Of a DNA stretch of 64,000 nt, positions 55,140-63,547 are shown piece by piece. The stretch is from Marinobacter salinus (GTDB taxonomy: Bacteria; Pseudomonadota; Gammaproteobacteria; Pseudomonadales; Oleiphilaceae), in contig NZ_CP017715.1 of NCBI RefSeq assembly GCF_001854125.1, forward strand, positions 1,612,001-1,676,000, written 5' to 3'. Below the pieces are notes generated by a model, which did not search any database, was not told where the DNA came from, and saw only the letters and a program-made list of their open reading frames with translations. Each line of letters starts with the position of its first letter. Position 1 is the first letter of the stretch. The position numbers and the translations under genes were made by a program.

Positions 55140-56969
55140 GAGGCTGTAGAAAAACCCGATTGCGAGTCGCTCCCAGCGCCTGGTTCCTAAAATTTTTGTC
55201 GCAGCCATCAGCTAGCCGATTATTGCCATTGCGATGTTCAGCCATCAGTTTCGGCCCGTTGACGGTCTTAGTGCCGGTATTACTAGCATTCAGCGGCCAC
55301 ATTTCTGGCCTTCCACCCTCGGCATTACGCCGCTAACCGCCCGTAATTCGCTAACTTCTCAATATTGTGCACCAGGCAGTACAGCTGCCACTGGCCCTGC
55401 ACCTTCTTCTTGCCTCGCAAGCTGAAACGGTTCAGTCGCTTCGTGGTACCAATGTTGCCAAATACCGGCTCTACCACCGACATCCGGTGACTGTATATTT
55501 CCTTGCCCTGCGGACTGTCCACCCGGTGTTTCATCCAGTCGGTGTAGTTTGGCAGGCGCTTGTTTTCGATGGTAAACGAGACCTGTCTTCCGGAGCCTTT
55601 GCGATGGTTGGCGGACGCGGGGTTCTGCATACACTGATGCTTCTTCGGGCAGTGCCGGCATTGCAGCAAACGCCCTTCGAAATGCACCCGCATTTTGCCA
55701 TTCTCGGCTTCGCGTGTGGCTTGGTAGCTGATGGAATTACCTGCCGGGCAGATGCACGTCATGGTTACCGGATCGAACTGGAACTCACTGGCCGGGATGG
55801 TCTGCTTCCAGCCTGTATCCGGCAGATTCTGATGACGCTTGCCGTATTTGTCTTTCTGGTTCTGGAACTTCGGATCCCGGCTGCGGAACCGATTGTCTGG
55901 CACGTAGCCGTTGATCTGTCGTTCGTGCAGGTACTTCATGTTGGCTTCGTTAGCGAAGCCGGTGTCGGCGGTGACGACCGTGCCTTGCTGGTAAATACTG
56001 TCAGCGATGCCCAGTTTCCGGAATCGGGATTCGACGGTTTCCAGTACCGGTTGCAGGGTGTGGTGTTCCTGGCCTTCGCCGAAGGCCTGGGCGTCGATGA
56101 CGATCTGGTGTTTCTTATCCACCGTGGCTACGCCGTTATAGCCCTGGATCGTGCCTTTGCTGGTGGTCATCTTGGCACTTTCGTTGTCAGTCAGGTTGCT
56201 CTTCACTTCCTTGCTCCGCTTCCCACGGCCCATCCTTGGGCGGTTCGTCTTTAGGAAGCGGTCCACTTTGTTCATGGCTTCATCCAGCGAGAGGATGGTG
56301 TTTGCCCGACGGATATCCCGATCCAGTTCGGCTTCGGTCTCCGCCTCGTCCCGTTCGTAATGCTCCTTCAAGTGGTGGCGGATCAGTCGTCGCAGTTTCT
56401 CTCGCTTTTCGCCCAGTTCCTTAAAGGTGCCCGACCATTCTTTGGCGGCGTTGGAGGACATCTTGCAGCCGTCGATAGCGAAGAGTTCGTTGCCCAGCAA
56501 TCCCTGTTCGTGGCACACCAGCAGTACCTGTTCGAACAGCTCTTCGATTTCCTCGGCATGGCTGCTGACGAACTTCGCCAGGGTGGTGAAGTGGGGAACC
56601 GTATCGCAGGACAAGGCTTTGAAGATGATGTTGGTCTCGCAGCACCACTGCATCTCACGGCTGGAGGTGATGCCCTTGGAATAGGCAAACAGAATGATCT
56701 TCAGCAGGATGGCCGGATCGTAGGCCAAACGGCCAGTGTCTTCGTTGCGGTATTTGGGATGGAAAACTGACAGGTCTAGCTTATGTTCGATCAGGTAGTG
56801 CACCGCGTATTCAAAGGTGCCGGGTTGAAGCTGTTCCTGGTAGTTGATCACGACCATGGCGTCCTGGTCGTAGTTGTAATGCTTGAAGCGGGGCATGCCA
56901 ACAACTCCTTGTCCGTTTGCCTGATCCTACCAAACCGGGGTGGAGATTTCGGGGTTTTTCTACAGCCTC
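55140..56969 (-). mobile_element. IS1182-like element inserted in an attC (copy B)
   Basis: An 1830-bp insertion sequence with 18-bp terminal inverted repeats GAGGCTGTAGAAAAACCC. Flanks are TTAAC at the left and AACGCC at the right, implying an AAC/GTT target duplication inside the attC R' core. It carries one transposase gene and a ~185-bp non-coding stretch after the transposase stop. Identical in length and, as far as I compared, in sequence to copy C. Confidence 0.93.
55325..56896 (-). CDS. IS1182-family transposase (copy B)
   Basis: A 523-residue DDE transposase. The N-terminal DUF772-like domain holds VFHPKYRNEDTGRLAYDPAILLKI and SREMQWCCETNIIFKAL. Putative catalytic residues are Asp in FAIDGCKMSSNAAKEW, Asp in VVTADTGFANEANM and Glu in HRMSVVEPVFGNIG. 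A Cys cluster (CICPAGN; CRHCPKKHQC) precedes the last third. AAGGAG lies 8 bases before the ATG. Transcribed in the same direction as the cassettes, so readthrough from the integron promoter could express it. Confidence 0.95.
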   Translation of the reverse strand: MPRFKHYNYDQDAMVVINYQEQLQPGTFEYAVHYLIEHKLDLSVFHPKYRNEDTGRLAYDPAILLKIILFAYSKGITSSREMQWCCETNIIFKALSCDTVPHFTTLAKFVSSHAEEIEELFEQVLLVCHEQGLLGNELFAIDGCKMSSNAAKEWSGTFKELGEKREKLRRLIRHHLKEHYERDEAETEAELDRDIRRANTILSLDEAMNKVDRFLKTNRPRMGRGKRSKEVKSNLTDNESAKMTTSKGTIQGYNGVATVDKKHQIVIDAQAFGEGQEHHTLQPVLETVESRFRKLGIADSIYQQGTVVTADTGFANEANMKYLHERQINGYVPDNRFRSRDPKFQNQKDKYGKRHQNLPDTGWKQTIPASEFQFDPVTMTCICPAGNSISYQATREAENGKMRVHFEGRLLQCRHCPKKHQCMQNPASANHRKGSGRQVSFTIENKRLPNYTDWMKHRVDSPQGKEIYSHRMSVVEPVFGNIGTTKRLNRFSLRGKKKVQGQWQLYCLVHNIEKLANYGRLAA

Positions 56970-57049
56970 AACGCCTGCAGCATGCGCGCCCACGTAATGG
57001 AGCCGGAGGCGCAATGTAGTGGGCGTCGCCGTGACTGCACTTGTTATAA
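56970..57049 (-). repeat. attC site 12, split by IS copy B
   Basis: Class-II attC: AACGCCTGCAGCATGCGCG..., GGAGCCGGAGGCGCAATG, GGGCGTCGCCGTGACTGCAC, GTTATAA (57043-57049). The missing R' half (GCTTAAC) lies at the other end of the IS, 55133-55139. Confidence 0.82.
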
Positions 57050-57520
57050 ATTTTCCAGGAGCTCCTCCGCATAGCCAATGTCAGTTTGCCAATCTTCGAT
57101 CGCTGCATCTCCGAAGCCCGCCAAGCTTTCACCCCAATGAATTAAAAGGCTGTCAATGGCACCATCGATTAGAGCACTGGCAACTCGCAGATCGGCCTGA
57201 TAAGACTCCAGTTCCCGCTTCATACTCGACCGAGTCTGGGCGTCCCTCATATTCAAAACCTTATCTTGGTGCCAGTAGCCGTGGACCAAGTTGTTCCGGA
57301 GTTCAAGGGCTGACCTAAGGCTCTTCGAATCCTCGCTTGTGAAAAGCTTCAAGTCTTTTGCATGCTTTATTAATTTTCCGAGGGTCGGCTTTTTTCCCAC
57401 AGCAGGGCGTTGAAGTATTTTCAGGAGCAAGAGTAAACCATATTCCAAATGCTGCGCTTGAAAACACGCTGCCCCATACGCCTCGAAAAGAGGTGCTAGA
57501 TCTTCATACGGTATATCCAT
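57044..57520 (-). CDS. RX4H-motif (HEPN-like) helical protein (cassette gene)
   Basis: A 158-residue, mostly helical protein with no family I can name. ALELRNNLVHGYW (about residues 83-95) contains R-N-x3-H, the RX4H signature of HEPN ribonucleases. HEPN proteins include toxins and defence effectors, usually next to an MNT nucleotidyltransferase antitoxin, which is absent. The start MDIPYEDL at 57520 lies just inside the cassette after R'; upstream codons belong to the IS. It sits alone between two identical IS copies. Confidence 0.6.
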   Translation of the reverse strand: MDIPYEDLAPLFEAYGAACFQAQHLEYGLLLLLKILQRPAVGKKPTLGKLIKHAKDLKLFTSEDSKSLRSALELRNNLVHGYWHQDKVLNMRDAQTRSSMKRELESYQADLRVASALIDGAIDSLLIHWGESLAGFGDAAIEDWQTDIGYAEELLENL

Positions 57521-57538
57521 GACCCACCGATTTATAAC

Positions 57539-59368
57539 GAGGCTGTAGAAAAACCCGATTGCGAGTCGCTCCCAGCGCCTGGTTCCTAAAATTTTTGTCG
57601 CAGCCATCAGCTAGCCGATTATTGCCATTGCGATGTTCAGCCATCAGTTTCGGCCCGTTGACGGTCTTAGTGCCGGTATTACTAGCATTCAGCGGCCACA
57701 TTTCTGGCCTTCCACCCTCGGCATTACGCCGCTAACCGCCCGTAATTCGCTAACTTCTCAATATTGTGCACCAGGCAGTACAGCTGCCACTGGCCCTGCA
57801 CCTTCTTCTTGCCTCGCAAGCTGAAACGGTTCAGTCGCTTCGTGGTACCAATGTTGCCAAATACCGGCTCTACCACCGACATCCGGTGACTGTATATTTC
57901 CTTGCCCTGCGGACTGTCCACCCGGTGTTTCATCCAGTCGGTGTAGTTTGGCAGGCGCTTGTTTTCGATGGTAAACGAGACCTGTCTTCCGGAGCCTTTG
58001 CGATGGTTGGCGGACGCGGGGTTCTGCATACACTGATGCTTCTTCGGGCAGTGCCGGCATTGCAGCAAACGCCCTTCGAAATGCACCCGCATTTTGCCAT
58101 TCTCGGCTTCGCGTGTGGCTTGGTAGCTGATGGAATTACCTGCCGGGCAGATGCACGTCATGGTTACCGGATCGAACTGGAACTCACTGGCCGGGATGGT
58201 CTGCTTCCAGCCTGTATCCGGCAGATTCTGATGACGCTTGCCGTATTTGTCTTTCTGGTTCTGGAACTTCGGATCCCGGCTGCGGAACCGATTGTCTGGC
58301 ACGTAGCCGTTGATCTGTCGTTCGTGCAGGTACTTCATGTTGGCTTCGTTAGCGAAGCCGGTGTCGGCGGTGACGACCGTGCCTTGCTGGTAAATACTGT
58401 CAGCGATGCCCAGTTTCCGGAATCGGGATTCGACGGTTTCCAGTACCGGTTGCAGGGTGTGGTGTTCCTGGCCTTCGCCGAAGGCCTGGGCGTCGATGAC
58501 GATCTGGTGTTTCTTATCCACCGTGGCTACGCCGTTATAGCCCTGGATCGTGCCTTTGCTGGTGGTCATCTTGGCACTTTCGTTGTCAGTCAGGTTGCTC
58601 TTCACTTCCTTGCTCCGCTTCCCACGGCCCATCCTTGGGCGGTTCGTCTTTAGGAAGCGGTCCACTTTGTTCATGGCTTCATCCAGCGAGAGGATGGTGT
58701 TTGCCCGACGGATATCCCGATCCAGTTCGGCTTCGGTCTCCGCCTCGTCCCGTTCGTAATGCTCCTTCAAGTGGTGGCGGATCAGTCGTCGCAGTTTCTC
58801 TCGCTTTTCGCCCAGTTCCTTAAAGGTGCCCGACCATTCTTTGGCGGCGTTGGAGGACATCTTGCAGCCGTCGATAGCGAAGAGTTCGTTGCCCAGCAAT
58901 CCCTGTTCGTGGCACACCAGCAGTACCTGTTCGAACAGCTCTTCGATTTCCTCGGCATGGCTGCTGACGAACTTCGCCAGGGTGGTGAAGTGGGGAACCG
59001 TATCGCAGGACAAGGCTTTGAAGATGATGTTGGTCTCGCAGCACCACTGCATCTCACGGCTGGAGGTGATGCCCTTGGAATAGGCAAACAGAATGATCTT
59101 CAGCAGGATGGCCGGATCGTAGGCCAAACGGCCAGTGTCTTCGTTGCGGTATTTGGGATGGAAAACTGACAGGTCTAGCTTATGTTCGATCAGGTAGTGC
59201 ACCGCGTATTCAAAGGTGCCGGGTTGAAGCTGTTCCTGGTAGTTGATCACGACCATGGCGTCCTGGTCGTAGTTGTAATGCTTGAAGCGGGGCATGCCAA
59301 CAACTCCTTGTCCGTTTGCCTGATCCTACCAAACCGGGGTGGAGATTTCGGGGTTTTTCTACAGCCTC
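57539..59368 (-). mobile_element. IS1182-like element inserted in an attC (copy C)
   Basis: An 1830-bp copy apparently identical to copy B, offset by 2399 bases. Flanks are TATAAC at the left and AACGCC at the right, again the attC R' core and the AAC duplication. Copies B and C enclose one 569-bp cassette. Confidence 0.93.
57724..59295 (-). CDS. IS1182-family transposase (copy C)
   Basis: A 523-residue DDE transposase whose translation is the same as copy B throughout. Same start context (AAGGAG, 8 bases) and orientation. The identity of two intact copies points to recent transposition or a recent tandem duplication. Confidence 0.95.
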   Translation of the reverse strand: MPRFKHYNYDQDAMVVINYQEQLQPGTFEYAVHYLIEHKLDLSVFHPKYRNEDTGRLAYDPAILLKIILFAYSKGITSSREMQWCCETNIIFKALSCDTVPHFTTLAKFVSSHAEEIEELFEQVLLVCHEQGLLGNELFAIDGCKMSSNAAKEWSGTFKELGEKREKLRRLIRHHLKEHYERDEAETEAELDRDIRRANTILSLDEAMNKVDRFLKTNRPRMGRGKRSKEVKSNLTDNESAKMTTSKGTIQGYNGVATVDKKHQIVIDAQAFGEGQEHHTLQPVLETVESRFRKLGIADSIYQQGTVVTADTGFANEANMKYLHERQINGYVPDNRFRSRDPKFQNQKDKYGKRHQNLPDTGWKQTIPASEFQFDPVTMTCICPAGNSISYQATREAENGKMRVHFEGRLLQCRHCPKKHQCMQNPASANHRKGSGRQVSFTIENKRLPNYTDWMKHRVDSPQGKEIYSHRMSVVEPVFGNIGTTKRLNRFSLRGKKKVQGQWQLYCLVHNIEKLANYGRLAA

Positions 59369-59460
59369 AACGCCGCCAGCATGCGCGGTTACGGAATGAA
59401 GGCGAAGGCGAAGGCGAAGCCGCAATGCAGTAGACGTCGCCGTGACTGGCTTTGTTATGC
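59369..59460 (-). repeat. attC site 13, split by IS copy C
   Basis: Class-II attC from AACGCCGCCAGCATGCGCG to GTTATGC (59454-59460), with an expanded triple GGCGAA repeat (around 59399-59418) in one arm that other sites have only once. The R' half (TATAAC) is at 57533-57538. Confidence 0.82.
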
Positions 59461-60246
59461 CTTCCAACCATGGTTATCCCCTCTGCCGATAGCTCTTCTG
59501 GTAAAGTCGCTGAGATCATCAATTTCATCAATCCATAGATCCAAGTTTCCATAGGCACCTTTAAACTCATCCCAAGACAAGGGGCTATCATCGAAACCCT
59601 CAAGACCTCTGGAGTAGTTAAAAATCCTCCCAATCAAAGCTTGCAACTCGCCCAATCGATAAAAGTATGACTTTATATTGTCTTTTATAACCAGAGTATT
59701 ACTAACGGGCTGAAAGCTCTTACTCAAGCTATTGATTCGCGCGTGGTGAACTTGCAATCGCATCAAAATATATGAAAGGAATTGAGCTACTTCAGGTTCA
59801 GCTAAAGAAATACACTTGCTAAAAATCTCTCTATAGTTTTCTGGAAGACTAGGCACGGGGCGCTCCAAGGAAGTTTTACATTGATCCTGTTTGTCCTTCG
59901 CCCTATCCCAAGCTTCTTTGAGCAATTCTGCGCTTTGCTCAAAATATTCGGCCAGCTCACTGAGCGCCTCAGGAAGAAACGCTCTCGCTGCAATGAACTC
60001 CCTTTCACGCTGCTGATTCGCATGGTATTTCGAAATATTGAAAGCCACCATGCTTGATATAAACGCCAAAACACCAACATTTAACGTCTGCCAATCCATC
60101 CATGTTTCTTGCACGCCAGACCATTGGCCACCTGTCTCAAACCATGGGTAGACAATCATGCTAAAAAAGTAGAGAAAGACTGCCGGCGTACCAATCCAGT
60201 TAAGTACACCTATAAGTTTGTCACCTTTTACCCAACCTAAACGCAA
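59455..60246 (-). CDS. Membrane protein of unknown function (cassette gene)
   Basis: A 263-residue protein with two transmembrane helices near the N-terminus (~12-33 and ~53-68), a charged coiled-coil-like segment (HANQQREREFIAARAFLPEALSELAEYFEQ) and a cytoplasmic helical C-terminus. I do not recognise the family. The start is TTG 60246, with AAGGA 8 bases upstream; there is no ATG until residue 30. The stop lies in the R'' core of attC 13. Confidence 0.7.
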   Translation of the reverse strand: MRLGWVKGDKLIGVLNWIGTPAVFLYFFSMIVYPWFETGGQWSGVQETWMDWQTLNVGVLAFISSMVAFNISKYHANQQREREFIAARAFLPEALSELAEYFEQSAELLKEAWDRAKDKQDQCKTSLERPVPSLPENYREIFSKCISLAEPEVAQFLSYILMRLQVHHARINSLSKSFQPVSNTLVIKDNIKSYFYRLGELQALIGRIFNYSRGLEGFDDSPLSWDEFKGAYGNLDLWIDEIDDLSDFTRRAIGRGDNHGWKA

Positions 60247-60262
60247 ACCGACGTTCCTTTTA

Positions 60263-60340
60263 GCTGACCAGTTCAGTGCATGGCATAGCGCTGAAGGCAG
60301 CGGCGCGTCTCACGCATCCGCTGACCTGACTTGTTAATGG
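60263..60340 (-). repeat. attC-like site 14
   Basis: R'' CCATTAAC (minus; 60333-60340) and central arms GCATAGCGCTGAAGGC/GCGGCGCGTC are visible. R' at the left is degenerate, although a TGACCAGTTCA palindrome (60266-60276) lies there. Confidence 0.55.
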
Positions 60341-60476
60341 CCGGTTACCCGGCGCTTTCCAGCGCCCCCAAGTTGAATGCCAACTCCCAGATACGCTGGA
60401 TCAACCCACCGCATGGCGACAGGAACCATAACGCCGAATTGCCCCTCGACCGAAACGCCGGTCAATCCCCTTTTTT

Positions 60477-60896
60477 CTATTCGTATGCGGAAGAGTCGAA
60501 CTCCAATCGCTCGAAGACCTTGTCGATCGCTTCGTTTGACGATTTCTTTTGTGACACGAACAGCATCAGAAGAAGCAAAAACAGTGGAGGCAAAAACACG
60601 CACAGAATGAACAGGAACAAATACCAGCGATTTGCCATGGTCTTGCCATCAATGTTCACTCGTGCTTTGTTGTCCTTGACCTGAACGCTCAAAGGCCCCC
60701 GAAGGGAAATTATCGGGGAGAGCATTTTGGTCCGGACGCGAAGATACACCTCGCGGAAATCCTTTTTCTTCTTTTTTTCATTCAGCTTGACCGTCTGGAA
60801 CTCGCTTTTCAGAGCGTTTTGCACAAGAGCGTAGACCTCTTGTTCTGTTTTTGGAGCATCAAACTCCAAGGTTTTGGTCCTTGATTGATCCTTCAT
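60477..60896 (-). CDS. Small membrane protein of unknown function (cassette gene)
   Basis: A 139-residue protein: a Lys-rich soluble N-terminal domain (VYALVQNALKSEFQTVKLNEKKKKKDF), one strong hydrophobic helix (~95-114, LFLFILCVFLPPLFLLLLML) and a short polar tail. No family recognised. GAGAGG precedes the ATG. About 135 bases separate its stop from the attC, more than for most cassettes here. Confidence 0.65.
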   Translation of the reverse strand: MKDQSRTKTLEFDAPKTEQEVYALVQNALKSEFQTVKLNEKKKKKDFREVYLRVRTKMLSPIISLRGPLSVQVKDNKARVNIDGKTMANRWYLFLFILCVFLPPLFLLLLMLFVSQKKSSNEAIDKVFERLEFDSSAYE

Positions 60897-60961
60897 TAAC
60901 CTCTCGCCTCACTTTGTTATCGTTATTTACCGTTGATCTTTTTCTACTTTCGAGCGCAGCC

Positions 60962-61046
60962 TGCGAACGCATGCCAGCATGCGCGGCTTTGTAGTGGAGG
61001 CGCAGCCGCAACAAAAAAGACGACGCCGTGCCTGGCCTTATTAGTG
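60962..61046 (-). repeat. attC-like site 15
   Basis: Class-II attC: GCGAACGCATGCCAGCATGC, GGAGGCGCAGCCGCAACA, GACGCCGTGCCTGGCC, then ATTAGTG. The R' is GTTCGCA on the minus strand and the R'' has lost its first G, so efficiency may be low. Confidence 0.7.
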
Positions 61047-61244
61047 ACCGGTTACCCGGCGGCTCATCTCTGGCACATAGTGCCGAATGCCCCCTGCTTT
61101 TAAGCTTGCACTTACCCTAGCCCATGGCGCGAGGAATCGGAACACGAAACTCACGGATTTTGCAGTGTTTTGCGGGGAGAAATTCTGAACGGTGGTAAAC
61201 ACTTGAAAGCAACTCCGCACTCTACTACCCGAAGCCTTGGCCAT
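61041..61244 (-). CDS. Small hypothetical cassette ORF
   Basis: A 67-residue Arg/Ser-rich ORF with no recognisable family. Two positional clues favour reality: its ATG (61242-61244) lies inside the R' box GTTAATG of the neighbouring attC and its TAA lies in R'' of its own attC, just as for other cassette genes. Against it are the lack of a ribosome-binding site and an ordinary amino-acid composition for a chance frame. Its last residues RRVTGH recur at the 60.33-kb cassette end. Confidence 0.35.
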   Translation of the reverse strand: MAKASGSRVRSCFQVFTTVQNFSPQNTAKSVSFVFRFLAPWARVSASLKAGGIRHYVPEMSRRVTGH

Positions 61245-61328
61245 TAACGCGAAGCTAAGCGGCGGCCCGTCAGGGACGTCCGGTGGACGGCCGCCAGGCC
61301 GGTAACGTACTTGAGCGATTGGTTAGGC
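61242..61328 (-). repeat. attC site 16
   Basis: An 87-bp site with R'' GCCTAAC (minus; 61322-61328) and R' GTTAATG (61242-61248). The middle is a strong palindrome, GGCGGCC...GGACGTCCGGTGGACGGCCGCC. Confidence 0.85.
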
Positions 61329-61333
61329 ATTTT

Positions 61334-61702
61334 TCAGTTCACACCGCACGGAGCTGCGGGTAATTCTCCTACAAGAGTTCGCTGCCATGCTTTGGCAACC
61401 TCCTGGGAGCTGAACTTCCCACGTAAGGTTCCGCTAGGAACTGGCGTCCATATCGTCGCTCTCAAAAATACGCGACCACCGACAATAATTCGGCTCATTC
61501 TGCCAATGTTTGCATCAGTGAAACGCTCAAAACTTGTGGCGCTAACCTCTGTCAACTTTACGTGAACCGGCCATTCATTTTCGATCTGTGTACCTACTGC
61601 CGATTGCTGCACATAAGCTGAACACAGGTGAAAGTCTAGCTCAGTCTCTGCTAGTACGGCACCGGGGGTAACTAGCAAGAGGGTTGCGACCCATTTCATC
61701 AT
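61334..61702 (-). CDS. Exported protein of unknown function (cassette gene)
   Basis: A 122-residue precursor with a clear signal peptide (WVATLLLVTPGAVLA, cleavage after ~residue 18) and two cysteines in the mature part (CSAYVQ near the start, PCGVN at the end) that could form a disulfide in the periplasm. I do not recognise the family. ATG 61702 is directly followed by another ATG; a GTG precedes it. The start is only 14 bases from the IS end. Confidence 0.7.
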   Translation of the reverse strand: MMKWVATLLLVTPGAVLAETELDFHLCSAYVQQSAVGTQIENEWPVHVKLTEVSATSFERFTDANIGRMSRIIVGGRVFLRATIWTPVPSGTLRGKFSSQEVAKAWQRTLVGELPAAPCGVN

Positions 61703-61716
61703 CACGATTACCTAAC

Positions 61717-63547
61717 GAGGCTCTAGAAAAACCCGATTTCGAGTCGTTCCCAGCGCCTGGTTCTTAAAATTGTTTGCCGCGGCCATTAACTGACTGATGA
61801 TTCCACTTTCGATGTTCAGCGAGTCGTTTCGGGTCTTTGCCGCTTCCAGTGCCGGTATTGCTGGCATCCAGGGACCATATTTCCCGCCTTCTGATCCCTG
61901 TTTCATGCCGCCAACCGCCCGTAATTCGCCAGTTTCTCAATATTGTGCACCAGGCAGTATAGCTGCCACTGGCCCTGCACCTTCTTTTTGCCCCGCAAAC
62001 TGAAGCGATTGAGCCCCTTATTCGTGCCAATGTTGCCGAACACCGGTTCCACCACCGACATGCGGTGGCTGTAGATCTCTTTGCCCTGACGGCTGTCGAC
62101 ACGGTGTTTCATCCAGTCCGTGTAGTTGGGCAAGCGCTTGTTCTCAATGGTGAACGACACCTGTCGGCCAGACCCATTTCGGTGGTTAGCGGATGCAGGG
62201 TTCTGCATGCATTGGTGCTTCTTGGGACAGTGCCGACATTGCAGCAATCGACCTTCGAAGTGCACCCGGATATTGCCATTCTCCGCTTCCCGTTGGCCCC
62301 GGTAGGTAAGCTCTTGGCCAGTCGGGCAGATGCACGTCAGGTTGACCGGATCGAACTGGAATTCACTGGCCGGAATGATGTCTTTCCAACCCGTGGTTGG
62401 CTGGTTCTGGTGACGCTTGCCGTACTTGTCTTTCTGGTTCTGGAACTTCGGGTCGCGACTGCGGAATTTGTTGTCCGGCACGTAGCCATTGATCTGCCGT
62501 TCATGCAGGTATTTCATGTTCGCTTCGTTGGCGAAGCCGGTGTCGGCGGTAACAATGATGCCTTGCTGGTAGATGCTGTCGGCGATGCCCAGCTTCTTGA
62601 AGCGGGTTTCCACGCTCTCCAGCACCGGTTGCAGGGTGTGGTGTTCCTGGCCTTCGCCAAAGGCCTGGGCGTCGATGATGATCTGGTGTTTCTTGTCCAC
62701 CGTGGCCACGCCGTTATAGCCCTGGATCGTGCCCTTGCTGGTGGTCATCTTGGCGCTTTCGTTATCGGTGATGTTGCTCTTCACTTCCTTGTTCCGTTTC
62801 CCCCGGCCCATCCTTGGGCGGTTCGTCTTTAGGAAGCGGTCGACTTTCCTGGCGGCCTCATCCAGGGACAGGATGGTCTTGGCTCGTCGGATGTCCCGGT
62901 CCAGTTCCGCTTCAGTCTCTGCCTCGTCCCGCTCGTAATGGGCCTTGAGGTGATGGCGAACCAGGCGTCGCAGCTTGGTTCGTTTCTCTTCCAGTTCCTT
63001 AAAGGTGCCGGACCATTCTTTGGCCGCATTCGACGACATCTTGCAGCCGTCGATGGCGAAGAGTTCGTTGCCCAGCAGGCCCTGGTCGTGGCAGACCAAC
63101 AATACCTGCTCGAACAGCTCTTCGATCTCATCCGAGTGGCTGCTGACGAACTTGGCCAACGTGGTGAAGTGCGGAACAGTGTCGCAGGACAGGGCCTTGA
63201 AGATGATGTTGGTCTCGCAGCACCACTGCATCTCGCGACTGGAGGTGATGCCTTTGGAGTAGGCAAACAGGATGATCTTCAGCAGGATGGCCGGATCGTA
63301 GGCTAAGCGGCCGGTGTCTTCGTTGCGGTATTTTGGATGGAAAACTGACAGGTCCAGCTTGTGTTCGATCAGATAGTGCACTGCGTGTTCAAAGGTGCCG
63401 GGTTGAAGCTGTTCCTGGTAGTTGATCACGACCATGGCATCCTGGTCGTAGTTGTAATGCTTGAAGCGGGGCATGCCGACGACTCCTTGTCTGTTTGCCT
63501 GATCCTACCAAACCGAGGTGGAGATTTCGGGGTTTTTCTACAGCCTC
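61717..63547 (-). mobile_element. IS1182-like element inserted in an attC (copy D)
   Basis: An 1831-bp copy, diverged from B/C by scattered substitutions. The left end is GAGGCTCTAGAAAAACCC (one change), the right end CTACAGCCTC. Flanks are CCTAAC and AACGCC, the same attC core position and orientation as the other copies. Confidence 0.93.
61903..63474 (-). CDS. IS1182-family transposase (copy D)
   Basis: A 523-residue transposase with the same Asp/Asp/Glu motifs as B and C (FAIDGCKMSS, VTADTGFANE, HRMSVVEPVFGN) and scattered amino-acid differences, for example KLRRLVRHHLKAHYERDEAE against KLRRLIRHHLKEHYERDEAE. Its sequence is closer to deleted copy A in several places (DEAARKVDRF, ASEFQFDPVNLTC). 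Intact reading frame, AAGGAG before the ATG. Confidence 0.94.
   Translation of the reverse strand: MPRFKHYNYDQDAMVVINYQEQLQPGTFEHAVHYLIEHKLDLSVFHPKYRNEDTGRLAYDPAILLKIILFAYSKGITSSREMQWCCETNIIFKALSCDTVPHFTTLAKFVSSHSDEIEELFEQVLLVCHDQGLLGNELFAIDGCKMSSNAAKEWSGTFKELEEKRTKLRRLVRHHLKAHYERDEAETEAELDRDIRRAKTILSLDEAARKVDRFLKTNRPRMGRGKRNKEVKSNITDNESAKMTTSKGTIQGYNGVATVDKKHQIIIDAQAFGEGQEHHTLQPVLESVETRFKKLGIADSIYQQGIIVTADTGFANEANMKYLHERQINGYVPDNKFRSRDPKFQNQKDKYGKRHQNQPTTGWKDIIPASEFQFDPVNLTCICPTGQELTYRGQREAENGNIRVHFEGRLLQCRHCPKKHQCMQNPASANHRNGSGRQVSFTIENKRLPNYTDWMKHRVDSRQGKEIYSHRMSVVEPVFGNIGTNKGLNRFSLRGKKKVQGQWQLYCLVHNIEKLANYGRLAA

Noticed and set aside
55367..56254. 295-residue plus-strand ORF inside IS copy B (and the same in C and D)
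   Set aside because: Mirrors the transposase codons; no start signal and no recognised domain.
59397..59420. CRISPR-like short tandem repeat
   Set aside because: Only three 6-bp units with no spacers, located in an attC arm; no cas genes in the window.
60334..60603. 89-residue ORF ending in RRVTGH
   Set aside because: Overlaps the better-supported 139-residue membrane protein in another frame and has no family; only its shared tail is kept as an observation.
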